Part shown: in pieces, positions 24,930 to 37,690 of the stretch
Layout of the letters: the number at the start of each line of letters is the position of its first letter
Numbering within the stretch: the stretch's first letter is position 1
Origin: Przewalskia tangutica
Lineage: Eukaryota; Streptophyta; Magnoliopsida; Solanales; Solanaceae
Direction of reading: 5' to 3'
Length of the DNA: 64,000 bases
Assembly: GCA_029844215.1 (NCBI GenBank)
Contig: CM056728.1
Location: 56,211,789 to 56,275,788, forward strand
Notes under the pieces: model-generated
Databases searched by the model: none
What the model saw: the letters and a program-made list of their open reading frames with translations, nothing else
What the model was told of the DNA's origin: nothing
Translations under genes and position numbers: made by a program

Positions 24930-25660
24930 CTACATTTCCGCCCATATAAAGCCTCGTATGGCGCCATCACGTATCTTGGAATGGTAGCTGTTGTTATAAG
25001 CAAACTCCACAAGAGGCAAATGATCCTCCCAGCTACCCGTGAAATCAATCACGCAGGCTCGCAGCATATCCTCAAGTGTCTGGATAGTACGCTCTGCCTG
25101 CCCGTCAGTCTGAGGATGAAATGTTGTACTGAGACTCACCTGTGTCCCTAATCTCTTCTGGAAAGACCTCCAGAAGTTAGCTGTAAACTGGGCGCCCCTA
25201 TCAGATATAATCGACACCGGAACACCGTGCAGCCTCACAATTTCTCTGATGTATAATCTGGCATAGTCCTCAGCCGAAAACGTCGTCCTGACTGGAAGGA
25301 AATGGGCTGATTTCGTCAGCCTGTCAACAATAACCCAAATGGAGTCATACTTCCTCTGAGTACGAGGTAACCCTGTAACAAAGTTCATGTTGATCACCTC
25401 CCACTTCCAAGTCGGAATCTCAATAGCCTGCAATAATCCACTGGGCCTCTGGTGCTCGACCTTGACCTGCTGGCAATTAGGACACTGTGCAACAAAACAT
25501 CCACGTCCTCTTGGGCCATCCCACCAATACAAACATCGAGGTCATGGTACATCTTGGTCGACCGGATGAATAGAATAACGAGCTTTGTGTGCCTCTCCCA
25601 AAATCTGGCGTGAAGTCTGTCACATCGGGAACATCTGGCCGGCCCTCAAATCTTAGCACC
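24930..25660 (-). pseudogene. Integrase zinc finger end and catalytic core, element 4
   Basis: The 200-codon frame 24930-25532 has MYWWDG, the CPNCQQVK half of the HHCC finger, VINMNFVTGLPRT, SDRGAQFTANFW and TDGQAERTIQTLEDM. The catalytic triad should be D,D,E. The second D and the E are present, but the first D (in MDF) is N. The frame breaks upstream within the finger (25477-25660) and downstream after HSKIR. Confidence 0.9.
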
Positions 25661-26472
25661 CAGTGGTATTACCTCGAATAGACTTTTCTCCTCCGAAGAG
25701 GCTGCGTCTCGATCTGCGTACCAACACTGGGTCCTCAGCTGCGCCTCTTCACCTCATCAACGATGGAAGACTCGGCAACCTCACGAACCCGTACCCGCTA
25801 TCGTCGGTATCGATCAATCGAACCCAGGCTCGCTAGCGGTGGATCGACGGACCGCATCTGTCTATCCGTTGTACCTCTGCGAGCTCCCCATCGATCTACG
25901 ACTCAAGGCATCGGCAACTACGTTGGCTTTCCGGATGGTATAGAATATCAACATCATAATCTTTCAAAGACTCTAACCACCGTCTGCCGCAAGTTCACTC
26001 ATCTGCTGAAGATATCTTGGAGGCTCTTGTGGTGTATAAATATCCACATGAACCCCATACAAATAATGTCTTCAAATCTTGAGGCATGAATAGCTGCGGC
26101 TGACTCTAAGTCGTGGGTAGGGTAATTCCTCTCATGCTTCAGGCTAGGGAAGCATAGGTTATAACCTTGCCGTCTGCATCAAAACACACCTAGCGATGCA
26201 GGCATCACAATAGATCACGTGCCCATCTAACCCTCCGGAAGAGTAAGAAGCGGAGTTGTAGTCAACCTTTCGCCCGGCTGGAAACCCTCGCCATGACCTC
26301 GTCGCTCGGAACTTGGTGCGCTCGAGTCGACCTAGTCAGCGGTCTTTGAAATCGAAGCAAAATGCTCCACGAACCTATGATAATAACACCGACCCATTGC
26401 GCACCTCGGTCGGAGTAGTAGGTCTCGGCAAGACTTGACTTCTCAATCTTTGCCGTATCCACCCGAACACCA
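25661..26472 (-). pseudogene. RT connection and RNase H relic, element 4
   Basis: No long frame survives. The VDTAKIE segment after RT is at about 26440-26462, and DNA similarity to 58000-58900 of element 7 (which reads VIYCDASGIGLGCVL and TDHKSLQY) continues throughout. Breaks coincide with missing CTG/CAG words. Confidence 0.7.
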
Positions 26473-27109
26473 TCACCCTAATAATATGCCGGGAATGCCA
26501 TCGAGGCCACCAAAACTCACACTTGGAGAACTTGGCGAATAGCTGCGGCTCGGGAGGACCCCAATACCGTCGCCGAGTGATCTGCGTGCTCTGCTCTGTC
26601 GCGAATAAACCAGGATGTCATCAATGAATACTATCACAAATGTATCCAAAAATGGCTTGAACACGGTTCATCAAATCCATAAATACATTTGGAGCGTTGG
26701 TCAAACCGAAAGACATAACCACGAACTCATAGTGCCCATAAGGTCTGAATGCGATCTTTGGGATATCTGCCTCTCGAACTCGCACCTGATGATAACCAGA
26801 CCGCAGGTCTATCTTGGAGAAACACCTCGCACCCTGCAACTGGTCAAACAAATCATCAATCCTGGGGAGGGGGTATCTATTCTTGATAGTTACCTTATTA
26901 AGATGCCTGTAATCAACACACATACGCAGCGTCCTATCCTTCTTCTTCACAAACAAAACCGGCGCTCCCCAGGGAGATACACTAGGCCTGATAAAGCCTT
27001 TCTCGGCAAATCTTTCAACCGGTCCTTGACTCCTCAACTCGGCGGTGTCATCTGTATGGCGGAATGGAAATAGGTCGAGTGTCCGGCAACGTGTCAATAC
27101 AAAACTCAA
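26473..27109 (-). pseudogene. Reverse transcriptase, element 4
   Basis: Frame 26621-27109 holds EKGFIRPSVSPWGAPVLFVKKKD, CVDYRHLNKVTIKNRYPLPR, FSKIDLRSGYHQVRV and VMSFGLTNAP. A second frame (26473-26664) continues with TFVIVFIDDILVYSR, the catalytic xIDD box. One frameshift at about 26650 separates them. Confidence 0.9.
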
Positions 27110-27823
27110 TCTCCTCTCGGGAGGATACGGAAGATCGTCGAAAACACATCCGAAACTCCTAACCAGCGGATCAAGAAGCGCACCTCGGCCTCTGTATCAA
27201 ATACCCGAACGGATGATAGATGTACCGCTACGCACCATCTTCCTAGCCTTGAGGTAAGAAATAAACCTACCTCGGCGGCGATGTGTTGCCCTTCCACTCG
27301 ATAAGCGGCTCGCGAAGCTGGAACCGAACCAACTGTCCCTACGATCAGCGTTGGCATAATAACAAGTCAACGGTGCGTACCCATAATGATATCAAAATCT
27401 GTCATCTCGACTCTATCAAGTCTGCAAGTCGGCGATCGTAAATAAATCTGGGACAACCTCGTACACCCGCTCGGCTAACAAGATCTCTCATTGGCGTAGC
27501 TACCTCAAAAGGCTCTATCGACCAGGCTCTATCCCGATTCTACCCGCAATAAGAGGGGACACATAGGACAAGGTAGAACCTGGATCTATCAAAGCATAAA
27601 CGTCACAGCATGAAATCAATAATGTACCTGTGACGACGTCAGGGGAAGCCTCCTGATCCTGGCGGCTGGCTAATGAATATATGCGGTTCTGTGGACCGCT
27701 AGAACTGGAACCACCACCACGACCTCTACCGCGGCCTGCCCGATCGTGAGTACCACGCCTCGGGCGCGTAACCTGAAGGAGAGGAAGACCCAGCAACTGA
27801 TCCTGTCGGCTGCACCGTACCAC
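27110..27823 (-). pseudogene. Retropepsin-type protease region, element 4
   Basis: Frame 27515-27823 includes YALIDPGSTLSYVSPLI, the aspartic protease active-site segment in its usual plant gypsy form. The following part to 27110, where element 7 reads IMGMDWL, is frameshifted. Confidence 0.8.
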
Positions 27824-28991
27824 CCATGCCGCCTCTAGACGGACAATCTCTCCTCAAATGGCCCTGCTGGCCACAAGAGTAACAAGCTCCCGGAGCTATG
27901 CGACACTCGCCCTGGTGAGACCTACCGCATCGAGCACACTGAAATGTGGGTGGTCTCGATCGGTGACGGTTTCTGCCTCCCTGAAACCAGAAGTCTGGAG
28001 CCACGACTGCTCCTGAATGACCTGGCTGATTAGACCTCCTGCCAGAAAACCGTGAGGGAGCACTCTGTGCTGGCTGGAATGTAGACCTAGTCTGCTGCTG
28101 AGGATGTCCGCCTCGAAAACTGCCCTGAGACCCTGCTGTCCTAGCCCTCTTGGGCTGGCCTGAGTCAATCTGGTCATCCCTCTCTCTATCCTCTATCCCC
28201 TGCGCATAGGCCTGCATCCTGGCAATGTCCATACCGGGCTGAAGAGCCACCCCCAAGCATGCAGTAATCATATGACGGTCTACCCCCATCACATAACGAT
28301 GAACTCTATCCGCCATGTCAGCTACAATGGTGTGCGCGTACGGCCGAGTCAAACTCAGGTGTACTCGCGATAGTCCTCCCATTCTGCCTCAAGGTCAAGA
28401 ATCTATCTACACGGGCTCTCCTCATCTCAGGAGGCAAAAAGTGATCCATGAAGGCCTCTATGAACTCCTCCCAAACAGCTGGAAGAGCATCCTCACCTCT
28501 CGACAGCTCTCATGACTCAAACCAGTTCAACGCAATATCACGTAACCGGTAAGAGGCTAGCATATGACTTCGATCTCTGAAGCCCTAAGAACTGCATAGT
28601 CATTGTATTGCCGAATGAACTTCGTGCGGATCCTCGCCGGACCTCGAACCATAAAACTCGGCGGATGACAACCCGGAAAAATCCGAATCCATAAGCTGTT
28701 GGCTCTGGGTTAGCTACACGCTCACTGTCGTGACGCCTGCTACTATCTTGGTCAATAACCGGATCTGCTCCGTAGTCTCTATACTCGGCTCCTGGTGTGG
28801 GATGGAGGCTGCAGTGCGGAACCTCTGGAGCTCTGCCTCTCGGCTCCTCTGTCTGTAGGCGTGGGTGAACTCGCCGACCCGCCTACTACCTCGGGCATAG
28901 TGCGTGGATCGAGTCCGTGTAACCTACGAGTACCGCTAGCGACTCCTGCTCTTTGCCTTGCCGCCAGGCCTGGTGCGCTTCGTGGAGGCAT
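27726..28991 (-). pseudogene. gag, element 4
   Basis: The start is ATG at 28991 (MPPRSAPGLAARQRAG). The C-terminal 218 codons (27726-28382) are open: DRVHRYVMG, QPGMDIARMQAYA, the basic QPKRARTAG stretch and a CCHC knuckle CYSCGQQGHLRRDC. The N-terminal half (28383-28778) is frameshifted at several points. Confidence 0.88.
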
Positions 28992-29100
28992 AAGCATTTA
29001 ATAAGAATAGGTCGGAGAGGATTCAACCTAATAAGACGACTCTCTTGCACGATCTCGGAGAGAAGAATGGAAACCAATCCTAAATGTCCTGCGACCTCAC

Positions 29101-29134
29101 GATTATAGATGTGGTGCACAACACACCGATAATC
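29101..29134 (-). other. Leader hairpin, element 4
   Basis: GATTAT...ATAATC arms enclose GATGTG/CACACC with one mismatch and a GTGCAC palindromic loop. The form is identical in element 6. Confidence 0.5.
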
Positions 29135-29179
29135 AAGACTCTACTGAACCGGTGCGTAGACACTTTCCGAGGACTAATC

Positions 29180-29190
29180 GCTCGATACCA
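29180..29190 (-). other. Primer-binding site (damaged), element 4
   Basis: Minus strand TGGTATCGAGC stands for the expected TGGTATCAGAGC. CAG is reduced to CG. Confidence 0.75.
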
Positions 29191-29194
29191 CTTT

Positions 29195-30472
29195 TGTCAC
29201 GACCCGACCCGGGCGCGGCGGTGCCCTACACAGGCACCCGTTCGTATACATCGAGAGAATAGCGTGAACATACACAACATACAATATTTTTAGACAATAA
29301 TAACACAGGCTAGCCGGTAAGGCCACCTTCCATAAAATATGCATAATCAAAGAAAACTATACAACGCGGTTCTTACAGCCCCAAACCACAACATGTGACT
29401 ACGGACCTCACAGGAATAACAACGATGGCGGGACGGGGCCCGTACCACGAATGTACATAAACCTACAACATCGGGGAAAAAGTGTACCAAAAGACAAGCC
29501 TCGGAGAAATGGAGCTTACGTGCCTGCGATATGTGATCCTAGAATGAGGATCCACCACTGCTTACCACTGCGGCGTGAGCGGCCAGGAAGAAGTCGGTAC
29601 ATGATATGTACTAAGTATGTAAAGCGGAAAATCGTAAATTACATCATAAGTTTAAAACAAAGCGGGAGACATGTATGATAATAAAATTACGATTACGATT
29701 GCCTTACTAACAATGAGAGTAACTAATAGTATCGTCTGACATAAAAATAGGAAGCTCACGATCAAAGCGGGGCCATCCGCGGTATCATTAAGCAATCCTA
29801 CTCGCGGGACTATTTCACGCGTAGGTCGTGTGGACGCGTGAGGTATTCCTCGCATAGTGTATCCGCCGCGTGGGACTATTTCACCCGCGTAAGCCCATAA
29901 GGACTCGCATGAGGTATTCCTCGCATCGTGGGTAGCAAATCCACGAAGCGGTGGTATAACTATCTTGGGGATTTACCGCCGATTATACTCTTACCACGAA
30001 GCGGGTGGTATAACGATCTTGGGATTTACCGCCGGATATACTCTTACCGGAGAAGGTGGTATAACTATCTTGGGAATTTACCGCCGGATATACTCTTACC
30101 CTATCTCAACCGGCCATCATACATAAAGTAAGCAAGTTAAGAAATCCCCCTAACTTCTTATTCATATACACTCTCATTTTAGTTTACTTAAGGCACTAGC
30201 ATATCTTTTATAAAAATCCGGGAATTTAACCCAAGTACTACATACTTCTACTCTTTAAAACAAATGACACTTTTTAGTATAAAACTTCCAAGATACTATT
30301 AACCATAGTATCAAGTCGAAATTACGTTTCAAGACAAGTCACAATACCTTTAGAAATAAAGTTAGGTTTCTAAATCAAGTGACTCATTTTCTTATAAAAC
30401 CTTAGGCAATTGATGCCTTAAAATCAAATTGCCTTTCATTAAATCAAGTCATTTATCTTTCCATAAAGCTAA
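29195..30472 (-). repeat. 5' LTR of element 4, left segment
   Basis: It matches 21228-22547, then is interrupted by solo LTR A and resumes at 47159. Compared with the 3' LTR it has many short losses or swaps at CAG/CTG, such as ACAGTGGCGGGACAGGG against ACGATGGCGGGACGGGG near 29420. The right segment is nearly clean. Confidence 0.92.
30468..30472. repeat. Target-site duplication GCTAA, left copy (solo LTR A)
   Basis: GCTAA precedes the LTR start. ACTAA follows the LTR end at 47159-47163. One base differs, and joining restores AAAGCTAATATAACC as in the 3' LTR near 22538. Confidence 0.88.
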
Positions 30473-31969
30473 TGTCACGACCCGACCTCGGGCCCGCGAC
30501 TGGTGCCTTACCCCGGGCACCCTAGTGATACAACATCAGAGAAAATCAGCGGAAATAAAAACTAAAACATGAGACAAGACATAAAGTATGAAACAGGCTA
30601 ACCAAAACGGTCACCTTCCTGAATATATACATATATATATCAAACTGAACAGTTAAATCCTTTTACAAACCCTGCCCACAACAGTACTACAGACCTCTAA
30701 GAATGTAACCATAACTATGACGGGACAGGGCCCCGCCATACCCCTGAATGTACAAGTAACTACACTGACAGGGGACTATACCAAAGATAAGCCTCCGGAG
30801 AAATGGAGCTTCCCAAAACGCTGAACTGTGATCCTATGAGCGAGGATCCACAACCGATGTACCTCTACCTGCGGCATGAACGGCCCGAAGGAGGTCGATA
30901 ACAGTACCAAGTATGTGGCCCGAAAATCGTAAATGAAATCATAGTAGTCTATATAAAGCAGGAGACATATATGATAACCAAATTACGATTACATAATATA
31001 TGTGATCGCGTCAAGTCAGGGACTCACGCCCTCAAAGTCATCACTCGAATATAACTATGGGTCTCACGCCCACAACATCAATCATGTCCGTGGAATACCT
31101 TCCTCACCTGGCGATCTATGATATAATAACACGAAGTACACATGAACACGAGTCCCACGTGTCATAAAAACCGTCTGAGGCAAATCTGAAGGCTAACTAC
31201 CAGATACCAAAGCCGCATCATCAACTGACCGGGGCAAGTACGAAAGCCAACTACCAGATACCAAAGTCGTACCAACTGTCACGACCCGATACTGGGCCCG
31301 TGACTGGTGTCTTACCCCGGGCACCCTAGTGATACAACATCAGAGAAAATCAGCGGATATAAAAACTAAAACATGAGACAAGACATAAAGTATGAAACAG
31401 GCTAACCAACACGGTCACCTTCCTGAATATATACATATATATATCAACCTGAACAGTTAAATTCTTTTACAAACCCTGTCCACAACAGTACTACAGACCT
31501 CTAAGAATGTAACCATAACTATGACGGGACAGGGCCCCGCCATACCCCTGAATGTACAAGTATCTACACTGACAGGGGACTATACCAAAGATAAGCCTCC
31601 GGAGAAACGGAGCTTCCCAAAACGCTGAACTGTGATCCTATGAGCGAGGATCCACAACCGATGTACCTCTACCTGCGGCATGAACGGCCCGAAAGGAGTC
31701 GATAACAGTACAGTATGAAGCGTAAAATCGTAAATGAAATCATAATAGTCTATATAAAGCGAGACATGTATGATAACCAAACTACGATCCACAATATATA
31801 AACGGTCATGTCAGTCGGGGACTCGCCTCAAAGTCATTACTCAAATATAACAATGGGTCTCACGCCCACAACATCAATCATGCGTGGAATACCTTCGCCG
31901 CCGGCGATCTATGATATAATCACACCAAGAAGTACATGAACATCGAGTCCCACTGTGTCATAACAACCG

Positions 31970-32290
31970 TCTGGGGCAAGTACGAAGGCTAACTACGGAT
32001 ACCAAGCGTCATCAATGGCCGGCAAGTACGAAAGCCAACTACGGATACCAAAGCCGTACCAACAAAACTATATAACCAAACCACGAAGGACCGGGAAAGT
32101 ACGAAAGTCAACTACGGATACCAAGCTGCGCCACGCAATGGCCGGGCAATCACGAGACTAACTACCGATACGGCGGAATCACGAGACTTCGTCCAAACCG
32201 AGCGGGGCAAGTCTGAAGGCTAACTACCGATACTGCCGAAAGCGACCACGACTTGGGCAAGTACGAGCGACTACGGATACCAAGCCGAAT
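31970..32290 (-). repeat. GGGCAAGTACGA minisatellite in LTR B
   Basis: About six units of 50-60 bp (GGGCAAGTACGAAAGCCAACTAC...ATACCAAG) with heavy small losses. Cleaner copies of the same repeat stand at 44340-44590 in LTR A and in reverse orientation at 63790-64000. Confidence 0.75.
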
Positions 32291-32456
32291 CGGTAAAACT
32301 TCATGGAGCTAGTCCATGGAATAATAATCTAATGGAGCCATACGTGGGCCACCGCGTGTCGATGGGTCCATCAATCAAGAACAACATGACCGCCCTCCAT
32401 CGAGACGCGGTAACATAAGGATACAACACTTGCACAACAAGGCTATCACACGCAAA

Positions 32457-34886
32457 TCGCACGACCCATTCGGGGCGCGTGTGCTCAGGGCACCCAGTAG
32501 TCATACATCGAGTAATCGGCGGAATATATAAAACAAGACATGAAACATTTATAAAATAAGACAGTTTATGTGAACAAACGTCGCCTTCGGCATATATATA
32601 TAAACAAGGTTTAGCGATTACATCCGACATCGCATAAATACGGCTCTGCACTCTAAGGAAATATACAACTATGGCGGGACAGGCCGCCATACCTATCGTA
32701 CACAAAACTATCTACAATACGGAGATCATACCAAAAGTAGAGCCTCGGAGAAGATGGAGCTCACGACACCAATGCAAAGAGATCCTGGGATGCGGATCTA
32801 ACACTGCCTTTGCCTACTGCGGCATGAGCGCAGCCCGAGAGTCGATCTGCAACAGTACTAAGTATGTGAAAGCGTAAAGTACTTAAATGAAAACATATCA
32901 TTTTAAAACCGGTTTACAAATATGTGTGAAACAACGAGAAACCGCGCATAGTGCCACATCACAAACAAGAGCAACAATAGGTAAACGTAATAGGTCTTGT
33001 CTAGGCTGCGAATGATCGAAAGCAGGCCACTCGCCCATATCATCATCCGCAAGCCTAATCTGAACTCGAGTCGCATAGGCCACTCGCGTGGGCGCGTGAG
33101 GTATAACCCGCATGAGGGCTACTCCTCGGCATCGCGGACTCGTTGTCGCGTAGCGCCATGTATCGCGTGAGGCATAACCCGCATACTAACACGGAACTCT
33201 CGTAGCTCGCATAGGCCCCTGGACCCGCATGAGGTATTCTCGAATCATGGTCCTGCATCGCTGAGTCTACCCGCGTCGGAGGCGACTTAACCCCCGGTAT
33301 CATCTCAAGAGGTAAGTGATATAGTACTAACACCAACAACTTATAGTTCAAACAACATAAGCATAAGTAATACTGACCTCTTTACACAAACGTTACAAGA
33401 TACTAACACATAGGGTCACAATATGTCTACTCACCAAAACCATCTTATTATACCTTTCAGAAATCAATACAAGTCTTTTATAAAACACATAAGTAAACTG
33501 TTCCTTTTTATAAAACTTAAGCCGTTATACGTAACTTCCCATATAGCTAGTATAACCCTTAAGCTTCGTGTTTTAAAAACAACTATTCTTCTTCTTTCAA
33601 AACTGTGTTATAATTCCTTTGAAAGACTTTTTAAGATCTTTATTATTCAGGCTTAAGTCGCAAGACATTGCCGTAAGTATTATTCAGGCTTAAGTCGAAA
33701 GACATTGCCGTAGTTATTATTCGATTAACACGTACGCGTCTACCGTACTATATATATATATTTAAAATATCATGCTTTAGGAAGAATCACATACCTTCTC
33801 GTGAAAACCTCGCCAAGTTGAATATGTCGCGCAGAGAATCGACTATAATAGTCACGACATCTATCAAAGTCTAGACTACTCTGAAGGTCATTCTAAGCAG
33901 AGGGTTCACAATTCTACGGAATGTCGGGCAGACAACCCTACCGGTGAGCTATATGAGTCTCATGTGGAAAATTCTATGTGAGTACTGATTCAATTATTCT
34001 TCTTTTAAACCGCCTACTGTGATAACAGTTCAATTCTATTCTGTAATATTCTTCTAAGTATTTAATACTTATTCTTATACTTCTACAGTATGCATTCTCT
34101 AATACAAAAGAGGGTTAGGATTATTTACCTCGGTAAGCCCAATAATATCCTAGATAAAGTCGCGCCTGAGCAAGGTTTAGCTCCTAAGTTGTATGCGCTC
34201 AGAGGCTCGAAACCTTAGAAGTTCTTCACAACTTCTACTAAGGACTAAGGGATTTGGGCTAGGGTATTTTGGGTATTATAACAATACAAGAAGGCAACTT
34301 TTCTACCAAGGGAGGGGAGGTAGATTTCGGCTAGGTTAGGGGGGGGTAGCCTCGGCTAGCTTCTCCAAAAGGGGGGGGGGGTGTTTGGACGAAAAGAGGC
34401 TTAAGGGAGAGGAGAGGATTTTCAAGACTTGGAAAGATTTGTGGATGAAGAACTCTTCATCTTAAGGGGGGTATTTATAGGTCAAGAAGTGGCCAACCAA
34501 TGGCCAAGATTAAGACAAGTGCAAGGCAAGTGTAGGGTGAGGATTAACTATACACAAATATCCTACCAACTCCTTGACTTTGTGCAAGGCACAAAAACGT
34601 GCCAATCTTACTCCAATTCGTCCCATGGACGATTCAAGTCCACCAATTGGAGGGTGCCAAGTGTCGCCCTCCCGTTGGTCCAAAATGTTTCGTCTCTCGG
34701 AAAAATCCGCAAAAATTAGAAATGGCATAGCCGGAATTTACCCAACAAAAGCTGTGGAAACGTTTCGTCGGAAAACTATTCGTTTAGTGAGTTGTGCCCA
34801 AGAAAAACGTTTTGTGCCTAAACTTTAAGGCTAGACTTTTGTACGTATTCCCTTACGTACATACTCTGGAAATACGGGGTATAACA
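32457..34886 (-). repeat. 3' LTR of element C
   Basis: Ends GGGGTATAACA. The 78-codon frames at 33423 and 40767 differ by one residue, showing near identity with the 5' LTR. TATAAATA is at 34472-34479. The U3 has GACACTTGGC in place of the G-box. Confidence 0.92.
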
Positions 34887-34920
34887 TTATCCCCCACTTA
34901 GAAACATTCGTCGAATGTTC
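34887..34920 (-). other. Polypurine tract and palindrome, element C
   Basis: Minus-strand CTAAGTGGGGGATAA abuts the LTR. The flanking palindrome has lost its CCC spacer (ACATTCGTCGAATGT). Confidence 0.7.
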
Positions 34921-35029
34921 CTTCCAACGATTAACGATAAGATTCTTCATAACTTAAACAGTTTGCAAAAGCCACACGGCCACAAAACAACACTTAGGCA
35001 AAAACGATAATGAAGATTTACAAGTAGGA

Positions 35030-35560
35030 AAGTGAATTACCTGGAGGTGTGGGGAATAGGTGAGGATACTTCTGCCTCATGTCCTCCTCGGCTTCCCACG
35101 TCATCTCCTCCCTGAGCTCGTTCCGCCACAAGACTTTGACGGAAGCCACATCCCGTCGCAGACGCCTAACGACGATCGACTATCGCTATGGGAATCTCCT
35201 CATACGATAACCCCTCGGTCACCTGGACATCGTCAATCGGATGCACTCTAGATGGATCCCCGATACATCTCCTCAACATAGAAACATGAAACACCGGATG
35301 CACTGCCTCCAGATCGGACGGCAGATCCAACTCATAGGCAACCTTGCCTACCCTGCGGACAATCTGAAACGCCCCAATGTACCTTGGGCTGAGTTTCCCC
35401 TTCTTCCCGAATCTCATCACACCGCCATGGGTGACACCTTTAGGAAAACCCAATCATGAACCTCGAACTCGGATGCCGACGACGATGATCTGCGTCGACT
35501 TACGACTACGAGTCGATAGCGCCTCGGATAAGCTTCACCTTATGCACTTCCTGCTGCACA
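35030..35560 (-). pseudogene. Integrase GPY region and chromodomain, element C
   Basis: Frame 35166-35453 reads GVMRFGKKGKLSPRYIGAF, VGKVAYELDLPSDLEAVHP, VFHVSMLRRCIGDPSRV and SYEEIPIAIVDRR. The chromodomain end (VLWRNE...WEAEEDM) continues at 35040-35165 out of frame. Confidence 0.85.
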
Positions 35561-36400
35561 TAATCTGGTCGCACTAGATGCACCTCGACCACGTCGAACC
35601 AACCTATAGGCGATCGCACTTCCTCCCATACAAGGCCTCATAAGGCGCCATCCGAATCTTTGGGTGGTAGCTATTATTATACGCGAACTCAACTAGAGGC
35701 AAATGATCCTCCCAACTACCACTGAAGTCAATAACACGGGCTCGCAGATATCCTCGAAGTGCGGATAGTGCGCTCTGCTGTCCGTGCATGCGTGGATGAA
35801 ATGCGATGCTCGAGCTCACTGCGTCCCTAAACCCCTCGGAAGGACCTCAGAAGTTAGCCGTAACCGGGCTCCTGCATGCGATATGATCGAAATAGGGACT
35901 CCATGCGATCGGCGACCTCTCGGATGTAAAGTCCGGCATAATCCTCGGTAGAAAAAGTCGTCTGACGGGAAGAAAGTGGGCTGATTTCGTCACTGTCGAC
36001 GATAACCCATATAGAATCATGTCTCCTCCGAGTGCGAGGTAATCCGTGATAAAGTCCATGTTGATTACCTCCCACTTCCGGTCGGGATCTCAATCGTCAG
36101 AATAAACCACCGTGCCTCCGGTGCTCTACCTTCACCGCGACAACACGGGCGCGAGCTACGAACTCGCAACGTCCTCTTCAAGCCATCCCACCAATACACG
36201 GATCTAAGGTCGTGGTACATCTTGGTCGACCGGATGGATAGAGTAACGCGTCTTGTGTGTGCTTCCCAAGAACTGCTGCCAAGTCCCGAGACATCGGAAC
36301 ACACAACGCCCTCAAACCTTAGCACCCATGGTGCTACCTCAGGACCCTTGCCCTCACGAAGAGTCGTATCACGATAACGTGTCAAAGCGGATCTCGGTGT
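35561..36400 (-). pseudogene. Integrase finger and core, element C
   Basis: Pieces in three frames: HDLRSVYWWDG (36065-36385), INMDFIT and DSIWVIVD followed by SAHFLPVR (35847-36093), and WEDHLPLVEFAYNNSYHPKI with APYEALYGRKC (35604-35819). Here the first catalytic D (MDF) is kept, unlike elements 4 and 7. Confidence 0.8.
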
Positions 36401-36960
36401 TGCCTCTTCACCTCGCCGACGATGGAAGACTCGGCAACCTCACGAACTCTAACCCATCGCTATCGTAATCAATCAAGCGGACACCAAGGCTCGCTAATCG
36501 GTGCAAATCACGAACCATGTCCTCCTCTCTGCGCACATCCGATAGGCTCCCATCGACTACGACTAAGGCATACGCCCGCGACATTGGCTTTCCCGGGTGG
36601 TACAGGATATCAACATCGTAATCCTTAAGCAACTCTAACCACGTCTGCTCGTAAGTTCGACTCCTCTGGTGAAGATATCTTTGGAGGCTCTTGTGGTGCG
36701 TAAAAATATCTACGTGAACCCATACAAATAGTGCCTCGGATCTTCAAAGCGTGAATCACGGTGCGACTCCAAATCATGGGTGGGGTAGTTCCTCTCGTGT
36801 TTCTTCAGCTTTCGGGATGCATATGCTATAACCGTGCCATGCTGCATCAACACACATCCCAACCCGATGCCTGACGCATCACAATACACGACATAACCAT
36901 CTGGACCCTCTGGAAGAGTAAACGAGGCGGTCGTCGATCTCTCTTTCAAGAATCTGGAAA
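36401..36960 (-). pseudogene. RNase H, element C
   Basis: Frame 36710-36949 has GYVVYCDASGIGLGCVLMQHG, IAYASRKLKKHERNYPTHDLE. The C-terminal DILYHPGKPMSRAYALV segment is at 36408-36632, where other copies read KANVVADALSR. Confidence 0.82.
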
Positions 36961-37690
36961 CCCCGCCACAAGCATCGATCGGCTGAAACTTGGCTGCGCC
37001 ACGAGTCGGCTAGTCAATGGTGCGAGAGATAAAGCAAACTTCTCCACGAACGCCGATAATATCTGCAAGGCCCGAAATCGCGAACCTGCAGCCGAGTAGT
37101 AGGTCTAGGCCAAGTCATCGCCTCGATCTTGGCGTATCCACTCGAATGCCATCGGCCCGACAATATGCCCAAGAAACGCCATGAAGTCAACAAAACTCAC
37201 ATTTGGAAAACTTGGCGTAACTGCTGGTCTCGAGAAGCTGTCGGCCTGATCGCCAAATGCTCGCATGCTCTCGCTCTGGCGAGAATAAACCAAGATATCA
37301 TCAATGAACACTATCACAAGCGTGTCCAAAAATGGTTTGAACACTCGGTTCATCAAATCCATGAATCCGCCGGAGCATTGGTCAACCAAAGACATGACCA
37401 CGAACTCATAATGCGTCTGGGTCCGAATGCGATCTAGGGACATCCACCTCTCGACTCGTGCACGATGATAGCCCCGTAGATCAATCTTGGAGAAACACCT
37501 CGCGCCGCAACTGGTCGAACAAATCATCAATCACGGGAAGGGGTATCTGTTCTTAATGGTCACCTTGTTCACTGTAGTCAACACATGCGTGCGCGTCGCC
37601 CTTCTTTTTCACGAACAATACCGGCGCTTCGGGGAGAAACACTAGGTCGATAAAACCCTTCTCCAAAGAAATCCTAAGCCGGTCCTTCAC
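36961..37690 (-). pseudogene. Reverse transcriptase, element C
   Basis: Frame 37105-37530 includes GARCFSKIDLRGYHRARVE, YEFVVMSL, FMDLMNRVFKPFLDTLVIV and FIDDILVYSRQ. The N-terminal VKKK...YRHLNKVT part is present only as broken DNA (37530-37690). Confidence 0.82.
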
